Assembly (NCBI GenBank): GCA_002704915.1
Contig: PAIP01000059.1
Coordinates: 42,435-106,434 of the forward strand
Direction: 5' to 3'
Source: Parvularcula sp.
GTDB taxonomy: Bacteria > Pseudomonadota > Alphaproteobacteria > Caulobacterales > Parvularculaceae
DNA length: 64,000 nucleotides
Each line of letters starts with the position of its first letter. Position 1 is the first letter of the stretch. Shown here piece by piece: positions 1-6,131 of this stretch. The translations under genes were made by a program, and so were the position numbers. Under the pieces are notes generated by a model. The model made no database searches, was not told the origin of the DNA, and saw nothing but the letters and a program-made list of their open reading frames with translations.

Positions 1-178
1 GCACATCCTCGATCCACGCTGTTTTGAAGGCTTGCGAGCCGCCCATGGCCCAGCCCATGACCGCAACGATAACGGCAAGCCAGAAGAGCGTGATCCATTC
101 GATGCGCTCTGCATCCTCAAGCGCGGTCTCAACCGTTTGCGGATAGGCCGGGCGGTCGCGCACCGCATTCTCAGTCAT
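1..178 (-). CDS. Cation diffusion facilitator-like transporter, N-terminal fragment (gene runs off the window)
   Basis: This is the first 59 codons of a gene that continues beyond base 1. The start ATG overlaps the stop of the upstream lipoprotein gene as ATGA, so the two are translationally coupled. The fragment reads as an acidic N-terminus (ALEDAERIEW) followed by a first membrane segment (ITLFWLAVIVAVMGWAMG) and a short polar loop with SQAFKTAWIED. That layout resembles the N-terminus of a cation-efflux (CDF) subfamily in alphaproteobacteria, which exports divalent metals from the cytoplasm in exchange for protons. The metal-binding residues lie outside the window, so the family call rests on this short stretch only. 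Confidence 0.6.
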   Translation of the reverse strand, partial: MTENAVRDRPAYPQTVETALEDAERIEWITLFWLAVIVAVMGWAMGGSQAFKTAWIEDV

Positions 179-624
179 CGCGGCGTCTCCTGCATCAAGA
201 GCCGGTCCACCTCATAAAGCCAGGCGTTTTCGCCAGGCCTTACCGCCCAGGCGCGTTTTTGTGCGCGCTCTTGCGGGTTGGGATAGGGGCGGGAAAGGCC
301 GACTTCTGTTGCGAAAGGGGATTTGGCGGGCATGCCCATGATGAGGTCGATCTCGCCGCGGCGCAGCGCCTCTACAAGCTCATGAGCCTCGCCGGGCATC
401 TCTTCGATCCGGGCGTCTTTTCGTTCGCCGAGCGCGGCGAGCCATGCGCGTTCTGCGGCCAACTCTTCCGCTTGGGCGGAATATCCGGCGTGGATTTCGC
501 TCTCAAGCTCAATCCTCTCGGTGGTCCCGCGCTGATCCTTCGGCAATTCGCAGCCAAAGAGCACGCAGAGACAAAGAAGGGAGAAGCCCATCCTGGCGGA
601 AGTGAACAACGATCTCGACATCAT
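175..624 (-). CDS. Small periplasmic-binding-protein-like lipoprotein
   Basis: A 149-residue protein with an N-terminal signal and lipobox (LFGC, Cys about 25), so probably anchored in a membrane facing the periplasm. The mature part has a charged helix (AEELAAERAWLAAL), then a stretch (EALRRGEIDLIMGMP followed by SRPYPN) like the centre of family 3 solute-binding proteins, where the DLxxG segment sits at the ligand cleft. It is much shorter than a full binding protein (about 230-260 residues), so it is either a minimal one-lobe version or a degenerate relative. The stop overlaps the start of the CDF-like transporter gene, which suggests a joint role in metal or small-solute handling. The specific function is unknown. 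Confidence 0.7.
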   Translation of the reverse strand: MMSRSLFTSARMGFSLLCLCVLFGCELPKDQRGTTERIELESEIHAGYSAQAEELAAERAWLAALGERKDARIEEMPGEAHELVEALRRGEIDLIMGMPAKSPFATEVGLSRPYPNPQERAQKRAWAVRPGENAWLYEVDRLLMQETPR

Positions 625-690
625 ATTTTCGCTTTATCCGTAAAAAGCGAACAGATGCGCCGCCGAGACGGTTCCAGCCGGGTTGGCCGG

Positions 691-1674
691 CTATTCGTTC
701 ACCGGGAACGGTCCGTCTTCGAAAATCTCGTCGTGATAGCCTTTTTTGCCGATTATATCGCGCAACAGACTGAACGGGCTTTCGTTGCGCTTGATGCGGT
801 CGAGCGCCGTTAAGAAGTCGAATTCCGGATTCCAGCCAAGCTCTTTGCGGGCCAGATCGTTCACATAGACGCGGTCGAGCGTATCGAACATGCGCCAGCC
901 GCGGCGGGCATATTCCCCTTCATAGTCGGCATATCGTTTCAGGACGGCGGGCGCGTTGCGGCCGAGCTCTTCCATGTCGCCAGGCTGAAACGGCGTCGTT
1001 GCACTGATGATGTAACGGCCGAACCCGATCTCGCGCGCGCGGTCGAGGGCGCATAAATGCGCCGAGACCACATCGGCTATGTCGACGCGACGGTAAGTGA
1101 GTTCGTTCAGCTTGGCGTTCATGTCCTCATAGGCGTTGCGGATCGCCCCCTTGTCGTCTTCTTCCGGAAAAAACCGCGACGTGCGAAGGATAAGGCAGGG
1201 CAGGCCGTGCAGCTTATGAAACAGCCTGCATATATTTTCCGCCGCCAGCTTGGTGACGCCATAGATGTTGCGAGGAACGGGCGCCAGGTCTTCGGTGACA
1301 AGCACCGCGGGCGAACCGGGAGGCGGGCGCATGGCCTCGCCGAACGTGCTGGTGGTGCTCGTAAAGATGAAGCTTCCGACGCCCTCCGCAATCGCCGCTT
1401 CGAGCAGATTCAGCGTGCCGGTGATGTTGGTGTCGACAAAGTCCTGCATGGAATGCGTCGCCACATGGGGCTTGTGCAGCGTCGCCGTATGCAGGACCGC
1501 GCGGACGCCTTTCATGATGCGGGCGGAAAATTCAGCGTCGGCGATATCGCCGGTTTCTTGGGTGTAAGGTCCGGTTTTAATGTCCGCACTGATATAAGCG
1601 CGGCCCTGTGCCTCAAACGTACGGCAGAGCGCTTCACCGAGATGGCCGGAAGAGCCGGTGATGAGGATGGTCAT
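691..1674 (-). CDS. NAD-dependent epimerase/dehydratase (extended SDR family)
   Basis: A 327-residue extended short-chain dehydrogenase. The N-terminus carries the Rossmann glycine motif (TGSSGHLG, about residues 7-14) and an Asp after strand 2 (ISADI), favouring NAD. The YxxxK catalytic pair is visible as YGVTK, preceded by a TSTTS serine region. Such enzymes act on nucleotide sugars or similar hydroxylated substrates in the cytoplasm; the substrate cannot be read here. I chose the ATG at 1674 because the Rossmann fold begins right after it; the ORF track extends 20 residues upstream without homology. It lies 31 bases downstream of the DUF1971 gene and may be the last gene of the nsrR operon. 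Confidence 0.85.
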   Translation of the reverse strand: MTILITGSSGHLGEALCRTFEAQGRAYISADIKTGPYTQETGDIADAEFSARIMKGVRAVLHTATLHKPHVATHSMQDFVDTNITGTLNLLEAAIAEGVGSFIFTSTTSTFGEAMRPPPGSPAVLVTEDLAPVPRNIYGVTKLAAENICRLFHKLHGLPCLILRTSRFFPEEDDKGAIRNAYEDMNAKLNELTYRRVDIADVVSAHLCALDRAREIGFGRYIISATTPFQPGDMEELGRNAPAVLKRYADYEGEYARRGWRMFDTLDRVYVNDLARKELGWNPEFDFLTALDRIKRNESPFSLLRDIIGKKGYHDEIFEDGPFPVNE

Positions 1675-1705
1675 GGAGCGCTTTTGCCGGGACGCCGCGT
1701 CGCGG

Positions 1706-1990
1706 TCAATTCTCTCTACGGTAGAAGTCCACACGAAATGTCACGCCGTCGTCAGGCCTTACATAGTGTTTTACTTCCGGCTCAATGACAGCGAACTCCC
1801 CCGCGCAAACATGTTTTCGCTTTTCTGGCGGGCCGGGGATGACATAATCGAGCGCGCCTTCAATCACGACCAGCTTTCCCCAGACGCCCGCTTTGGTGTC
1901 GTGAGCGCGTGTGAGCTTCGCCGGAACGGTCTTTTCCGTGAAAACCGGCGTGCCGCCATATTTGACGAGCCCGGGCGGAAGGTCGCGCAT
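1706..1990 (-). CDS. DUF1971 / TehB-like cupin protein
   Basis: A 94-residue single-domain cupin of the DUF1971 type (YeaR/TehB N-terminal-like). Recognisable family segments are LPPGLVKYGGTPVF near the start, TKAGVWGKLVVIEG in the middle and AVIEPEVKHYV with the metal-type His near the end. Family members are often induced by nitrate or nitric oxide, or are fused to tellurite-resistance methyltransferases; the biochemical role is not settled. The ATG at 1990 shares one base with the stop of the haemoglobin gene (TGATG), so I prefer it to the TTG one codon earlier. Its place between trHb and the epimerase in an NsrR-headed operon fits a nitrosative-stress role. Confidence 0.85.
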   Translation of the reverse strand: MRDLPPGLVKYGGTPVFTEKTVPAKLTRAHDTKAGVWGKLVVIEGALDYVIPGPPEKRKHVCAGEFAVIEPEVKHYVRPDDGVTFRVDFYRREN

Positions 1991-2445
1991 CAACTTTGAC
2001 GGCGCCCGCCTGGCGCGCCGATCTCCGGAAGGCCGAACATGGCCAGTTTCAGACTCTCTGCAATGCGTTCGGCGCGCTCCATGAAATAGGCGGCGGCTTC
2101 GGGCGATGGGGCCGTATCGGTGAGGGTTGCGCGGAAGAGCCCCAGCCAGATATCGAAATGCCAGGGCTGGACCGATGTCAGCGCCTTGTGTTTCGGGACG
2201 GGCTTGCCGGAATAGCGTCCGGCGTTGAGCGCAACCGACGCCCAGAAGTCTTTCATCTTCGCAAGATGCGGCCCCCAGTCGCTGATGGCCTCATCGAAAA
2301 CCGGGCCGAGCAGGGGATGCGCGCGCACACGCTCATAAAACGTATCCACAAGGGTGGAGATATAGTCCTCATCGACGCCCATCGACGCGGCGGCGGCGGC
2401 GATCTCCTCACGGCGCTCATCGGCGGTGCGGATGCGGGTTTCCAT
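1990..2445 (-). CDS. Group III truncated haemoglobin
   Basis: A 151-residue globin of the truncated group III (P) type. The helices are recognisable: a B/C region with ISTLVDTFYERV, the E-helix region with FWASVALNAGRY, and the proximal His of helix F in QPWHFDIW. Family members bind O2 or NO and several are linked to NO detoxification in microaerobic bacteria. Its ATG overlaps the stop of nsrR as TAATG and its own stop overlaps the DUF1971 start, so the three genes form a tightly coupled operon. Control by the product of the upstream nsrR through the boxes at 2898-2966 is a strong inference. Confidence 0.92.
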   Translation of the reverse strand: METRIRTADERREEIAAAAASMGVDEDYISTLVDTFYERVRAHPLLGPVFDEAISDWGPHLAKMKDFWASVALNAGRYSGKPVPKHKALTSVQPWHFDIWLGLFRATLTDTAPSPEAAAYFMERAERIAESLKLAMFGLPEIGAPGGRRQS

Positions 2446-2885
2446 TACGCGGCCTCCTCTTCAAGCAATTGGCGCAGGCGCCCGTTGCGGCGCACGAGAT
2501 CGCCGAGCGTGTAGCCGTCGAGCGCTGCGAGGAACGCTTTCACCGCTTCATGCAGGACCGATTTCAGCCGGCATGACGGGGTAATGAGGCATTCCCCGGC
2601 GCCGCCCTCGAAACATTCGACAATGGCGAAATCGGCTTCCATCCGCCGGACGACATCGCCGACATTGATATGGGCGGGCGGGCGCGCCAGGCGCAATCCG
2701 CCGGTCCGTCCGCGCACCGTCTCGATGAAGCCTTCGCGCCCTAAAAGATGCGCGACCTTCATCAGGTGGTTTTTGGAAATGTCATATCGCGCCGCCGCCT
2801 CGGCGATGGTGCAGAGACGGTCTTCATTGACCGCCAGATGCATCAACAGGCGCAGGGCGTAGTCGGTTTGCAGATTGAGACGCAT
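2445..2885 (-). CDS. nsrR: Rrf2-family nitric-oxide-sensing repressor NsrR
   Basis: A 146-residue Rrf2 regulator. An N-terminal winged helix (MRLNLQTDYALRLLMHLA) is followed by the recognition helix region (YDISKNHLMKVAHLL) and a wing with RGRTGGLRLA. The three cysteines that hold the Fe-S cluster are in order: ECFEGG, ECLITP and SCRLK. This spacing is typical of NsrR, which loses DNA binding when NO attacks the cluster. I used the ATG at 2885; the ORF track runs 73 residues further into the promoter, which is clearly wrong. The promoter region holds two NsrR-like boxes, so autoregulation is likely, together with control of the divergent membrane protein gene. Confidence 0.93.
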   Translation of the reverse strand: MRLNLQTDYALRLLMHLAVNEDRLCTIAEAAARYDISKNHLMKVAHLLGREGFIETVRGRTGGLRLARPPAHINVGDVVRRMEADFAIVECFEGGAGECLITPSCRLKSVLHEAVKAFLAALDGYTLGDLVRRNGRLRQLLEEEAA

Positions 2886-2897
2886 TGCCGCTCCTAA

Positions 2898-2920
2898 AAG
2901 ATGCATATCATATATTGGAT
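2898..2920 (-). promoter_or_regulatory. NsrR-like half-site box near the nsrR start
   Basis: The left half (AAGATGCATAT) matches 10 of 11 positions of the known NsrR half-site AAGATGCATTT. The right half is poorly conserved. It lies 13 bases upstream of the nsrR start codon, a good position for autorepression. This is a pattern match by eye, not a scored search. Confidence 0.55.
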
Positions 2921-2942
2921 ATCGTCCGGGAATGCAATATAA

Positions 2943-2966
2943 AAGATGTATATAAAATACATGAAA
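2943..2966 (+). promoter_or_regulatory. NsrR-like operator upstream of the divergent membrane protein gene
   Basis: AAGATGTATATAAAATACAT contains a perfect inverted repeat, ATGTAT-N5-ATACAT, laid over the NsrR consensus arrangement of two half-sites. It ends about 13 bases before the start codon at 2979 and overlaps a very AT-rich stretch that could hold the promoter. Together with the box at 2898 it covers both divergent transcription units. Confidence 0.7.
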
Positions 2967-2978
2967 AGGATATGAGCC

Positions 2979-3437
2979 ATGGCGATGCTTGCCGAAGTGA
3001 TGGAAACCGGCCTGATCGAAGCGGAACTCGAGGCGGAGCGCAAAGAGCAGGCGGCGCCCGCGATAATGCTTGTCAAGATGACGCAGCCGAACACGACCCT
3101 GCATGGCGGCGTCTTCAAAAGCCTGGCGCTGATTTACGCGGCGCTGCTGGCGGTTTTCTGGCTGACCTTTCAGGGCGATGAGGAGGCGTTGTTCATGGTG
3201 GCGATCAGCGCCGTATATCTCGCCGCCTATATGGGAACGCCCTTCCTGCTGAGCCGCGTCGGCGGCCGGGTGGACCCCGAAAGCAACAAAAACTTCGCGG
3301 CGTTTCTCCGCGAGCCTTTCGAAACCTGGACCGGGATTGTGACGGGACGCGAGGCGATGCTGCAGGTCTTGCTCATTCCCATGGCGATCCTCATCGCCGG
3401 CTGCGGCATGGGCGTCATCATCGCTGTCAGCCGTTAG
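2979..3437 (+). CDS. Small three-helix membrane protein, probable NsrR target, function unknown
   Basis: A 152-residue protein with about 46 hydrophilic N-terminal residues (acidic, MLAEVMETGLIEAELEAE) and three predicted membrane helices: SLALIYAALLAVFWLTF, LFMVAISAVYLAAYMGTPFLL and LIPMAILIAGCGMGVIIAV. Between helices 2 and 3 is a soluble loop with NKNFAAFLREPFETWTG. I cannot assign it to a characterised family. It is divergent from nsrR and sits directly behind a good NsrR-like box, so NO-inducible expression is the best inference. Its stop interlocks with that of the convergent GNAT gene (TTAG, 4-base overlap). Confidence 0.8.
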   Translation: MAMLAEVMETGLIEAELEAERKEQAAPAIMLVKMTQPNTTLHGGVFKSLALIYAALLAVFWLTFQGDEEALFMVAISAVYLAAYMGTPFLLSRVGGRVDPESNKNFAAFLREPFETWTGIVTGREAMLQVLLIPMAILIAGCGMGVIIAVSR

Positions 3438-3886
3438 ACGGCGCCGAGATCGAAACGCAGTTTCGGCAGGACCCGTCTTGGAATGGAGCCGGAAGGAACC
3501 TGTCCATCGTCTTTTGCGCCCATGCGCATGTAAAAGGGAACGGCGTCGGGGTCGGCTTCGATGGTCATGAAACTTGCGCCTTGCGCGCGCGCTTCATCCG
3601 CCGCCCATTGAAAGAGCGCGCGCCCCACGCCGAGGCCCATAGCCTCCGGGTGAACGAAGAGTTTTTCCAGCGACGCGACGTCGCCGTTTAATTCCAACTG
3701 CGCCATGCCGAGGAGCGTTCCCTCACGCTCGGCGATCTGAATTGTCGAATAATCGAAATCCGTTTGCGTAATCGTCAGCTCTTCACGGCACGCTTCCATG
3801 AACGCATCGTCATACCCCCAATAGGCTTTGGAGAGCATACAGAGCTCGGAAAGCGCAGGTGCTTCTTCGAGGCGGGCGGAGCGCAT
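3434..3886 (-). CDS. GNAT-family N-acetyltransferase
   Basis: A roughly 150-residue single-domain GNAT protein that would transfer an acetyl group from acetyl-CoA to an unknown amine. The acetyl-CoA loop (Q/RxxGxG/A) is seen as AMGLGVGRAL after the strand ending in LEKLFVHPE. The C-terminal part reads FMTIEADPDAVPFYMRMGAK, the usual helix and strand near the fold's end. ATG at 3886 starts the fold as MRSARLEEAPAL, the common GNAT opening. A TTG at 3904 that overlaps the upstream stop is possible and would add six residues. It is the last gene of a minus-strand operon after the kelch and Imm1-like genes. Confidence 0.85.
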   Translation of the reverse strand: MRSARLEEAPALSELCMLSKAYWGYDDAFMEACREELTITQTDFDYSTIQIAEREGTLLGMAQLELNGDVASLEKLFVHPEAMGLGVGRALFQWAADEARAQGASFMTIEADPDAVPFYMRMGAKDDGQVPSGSIPRRVLPKLRFDLGAV

Positions 3887-3900
3887 TTTGAGTTCTGATT

Positions 3901-4314
3901 TCAAACTTCAGTCCAGCTTATCGCCCCGGAAAGTGCGCCGGTTCTGCAGAACTCGCCAACGGCCTCCAGTGCTGGCGCAATACCTATAATGTGCCGGGTT
4001 TCGACTTCGGTATGGTGATTGCCAAACAAATAGTAATCGACCGTGTCGTCGCTATTTTCTGTTTCGTTTATCGAGGCGAGATATGGCGGCTCATTGTCTT
4101 CGGGCATATGATGAAGACAAAGACCCTGCCGAGCGCCAATGCCGATACCCATTGCGCCTTTTCCAGGCGTTTCAATTGTTATTATAACAGGTTGTTTGTT
4201 TTGGCGCTGGCGAACAAAACCTTCGATGCGTCCGAATAGTTTCTCAACATCAAAGAATTCTTCTGGCTCATGTTCAGAAATTCGCAGAATGCTCGGGGCT
4301 TGGGAGCCGGGCAT
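3901..4314 (-). CDS. Imm1-like immunity protein family member (orphan)
   Basis: A 137-residue soluble protein. The C-terminal part (DYYLFGNHH, then HIIGIAPALEAVGEFCRTG and a final AISWTEV) follows the pattern I know from the Imm1 family of predicted contact-dependent or polymorphic-toxin immunity proteins: an aromatic-Gly strand, a helix with A-x-x-A-V-x-x-F, and a closing Trp strand. No toxin gene, VgrG, Rhs or two-partner secretion gene is visible nearby. It starts 3 bases after the stop of the kelch gene, so it is co-transcribed with it. Some Imm1-like proteins occur without toxins and may have other roles. Confidence 0.6.
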   Translation of the reverse strand: MPGSQAPSILRISEHEPEEFFDVEKLFGRIEGFVRQRQNKQPVIITIETPGKGAMGIGIGARQGLCLHHMPEDNEPPYLASINETENSDDTVDYYLFGNHHTEVETRHIIGIAPALEAVGEFCRTGALSGAISWTEV

Positions 4315-4317
4315 GTC

Positions 4318-5379
4318 TCAAATCTCAAACCTGTCGAGTGCGTTTGATGTTTCCGCGCCGCCGGCTTTTGCGGCGCCGCCGAGCACATAGATTGCTTCGC
4401 CCAAGGACACCGCGCCGAGCCCGTGACGCCGACGCGGCATGGCGGCGACGGCGCGCCAGTTGTCGGTATCGGGATCGTACTCCCACGCCTCCGCAAACAC
4501 GCCGCCGGGCGATGGCGTGAAATATTCGCCGCCAAAGGCGTAGATCTTGCCGTTCAGCACCGCGGCGGCGAGGCCGCCTTGGGCTTTCGGCATGGGACGC
4601 GCTTCGCCCCAGCGGTCGGCGAGGGGGTCGTAGACTTCGACGACATTGGTGTTGCCGCCATTCACGGTGCGTCCGCCGATCACATAAAAGACGCCATTGG
4701 CGACCACGCCTGCGGTTGAGTTGCGCGCCGTGAGCATGGGCGCGAGCGCGCGCCAGCGATTGTCGCCGGCGTCATAATACCAGTGCCGGTCCGTATCGAT
4801 ATGATCGTCCCATTCGAGATTGGCGCTGCCCGCCGGCGCGCGCCCGCCGGCCACGTGAATGAAGCCGTTGAGAGAAACGGCGGCGCATTCGGCCTGGGGG
4901 CTCGGCATGGGCGCGAACGGTTCCCAGCGTTCCTGTAAGTCGGTGAGGCGCCAGCATTGCGACTGCATGCGCCAGCCGCCGACCGCATCGCGGGCGAAAC
5001 CGCCGACGCCGTAGAGAAAGCCATTGTTATTCACCAGCGCCAGGTGATGGCGCGGCTGGGGAAGGGGCGTTGCAAAACCCCAGGCGTCATAGGCCGGATC
5101 GTAAAAGGTCACCTTGTCGGTGACGTTGAAGGGCGCGTCGGGCGTCAGGCCGCCCGCATTGACGAGAAGGTCAAGCGGTTTCGGCTTCATGGACGGGCCG
5201 GGATCGGACGACTTGCGGAACGGCGCGGGATAAATCTCCTGCACCGGAAAGGGCATGGGCGCGAGCGGCGTCCACGCGCCCGTCGGCAAAATCGTATTGT
5301 CCGCGCGCGCCGGCAAAACTGCGCCCGCGCCGAGCGCTGCGGCGCCAGCCAGCATCTTTCGTCTGTCTATCTTGTTCAT
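4318..5379 (-). CDS. Tat-exported kelch-repeat beta-propeller protein
   Basis: A 353-residue protein with a twin-arginine signal (DRRKMLAGAAALGAG) cut near ARA-D, followed by a beta-propeller of about six kelch repeats. Repeated units show the kelch signature: paired Gly (YGVGG, IHVAGG, FYVIGG, IYAFGG, IYVLGG) with W or Y at the blade end (YDAWGFATPLP, DNRWRALAPM, ADRWGEARPM). Propellers of this kind bind ligands or act as sialate mutarotase-like or galactose-oxidase-like enzymes; no catalytic signature is evident. The ATG at 5379 is preferred to the one at 5385 because the strong AAGGGGGG ribosome site is 6 bases from it but abuts the other. It heads the operon with the Imm1-like and GNAT genes. 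Confidence 0.88.
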   Translation of the reverse strand: MNKIDRRKMLAGAAALGAGAVLPARADNTILPTGAWTPLAPMPFPVQEIYPAPFRKSSDPGPSMKPKPLDLLVNAGGLTPDAPFNVTDKVTFYDPAYDAWGFATPLPQPRHHLALVNNNGFLYGVGGFARDAVGGWRMQSQCWRLTDLQERWEPFAPMPSPQAECAAVSLNGFIHVAGGRAPAGSANLEWDDHIDTDRHWYYDAGDNRWRALAPMLTARNSTAGVVANGVFYVIGGRTVNGGNTNVVEVYDPLADRWGEARPMPKAQGGLAAAVLNGKIYAFGGEYFTPSPGGVFAEAWEYDPDTDNWRAVAAMPRRRHGLGAVSLGEAIYVLGGAAKAGGAETSNALDRFEI

Positions 5380-5423
5380 TTGCATCCCCCCTTACGCGAC
5401 TTCCCCAAATTGCAGGCCCCGGC

Positions 5424-6008
5424 CTATTCCCCGAGATTGAACGCCGCGCAGGCGACGCGCGCCCCGGCGCCCCCGATCGGCTGCGTCATGTGATCGTCCG
5501 GATTTTCGTGAATGACGACAGCGAATCCGTCTGCGTCGGAAAGCGGTCCGCCGTCACTGAGTGAAAGGGCCGTATTGAAAAATGCAGCAACCGCGACGCC
5601 ATCAGGCCCCGCATAGATATTCGGCAGGTCCGCCGCTTCATATCCATTGGGATTGAGGAGACCGTGTTCGGCGCCTTCAGGATTGATATGGCTGCCCGAG
5701 GCCTTGAAGCCTTCGGCGCCGTCGCTGCAATCGCCAACCTGATGCAGATGCATCCCGTGCCAGCCCTCGGAAAGACCGCTGATGGAAACCCGGATGAGCA
5801 CGCCTTCCGGCGCGTCTTTGAGAGCGATGTCGCCGGTCTCGCCGCCCTCGACATTCACGAAATCAGCCTCGGCGTCGGGCCAGCCGGAGGGCGCCGCCAT
5901 GGGCGCGGAGGCCGCCTCGGATGTGTCGTTAGCGCCGCTTTTTCCACAAGCGACCAAAAGGATCGCTGAAAGGACTGTTATTGCTGCGCTTTTTCCGGCG
6001 GTCTTCAT
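5424..6008 (-). CDS. Superoxide dismutase [Cu-Zn] family lipoprotein
   Basis: A 194-residue secreted protein with a lipobox (LLVAC, Cys about 20) and a Ser/Ala/Pro-rich linker before the SodC fold. Copper ligands appear as the GMHLHQVGDC motif, the bridging His in SHINPEG and the late His in VVIHENPDDH. Cysteines in GDC and RVACAAF would form the structural disulphide. In the zinc loop the usual GPHAGDLPN becomes YEAADLPN, so one zinc-ligand His is replaced by Glu, although EHG and the Asp are kept. I infer periplasmic superoxide defence with possibly altered zinc binding. ATG at 6008 follows a GGGAGA ribosome site. Confidence 0.9.
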   Translation of the reverse strand: MKTAGKSAAITVLSAILLVACGKSGANDTSEAASAPMAAPSGWPDAEADFVNVEGGETGDIALKDAPEGVLIRVSISGLSEGWHGMHLHQVGDCSDGAEGFKASGSHINPEGAEHGLLNPNGYEAADLPNIYAGPDGVAVAAFFNTALSLSDGGPLSDADGFAVVIHENPDDHMTQPIGGAGARVACAAFNLGE

Positions 6009-6131
6009 GACATCTCCCAATGAGTTTCCAGGGGCATGATACCCTATCGCGGCGTATGAATAAACTGACGCGCCGGAGACGCCCAAAAGCCTGTAAAAAC
6101 CGGCGCTCACGCTTGGCTTTGAAGGGGCCGA

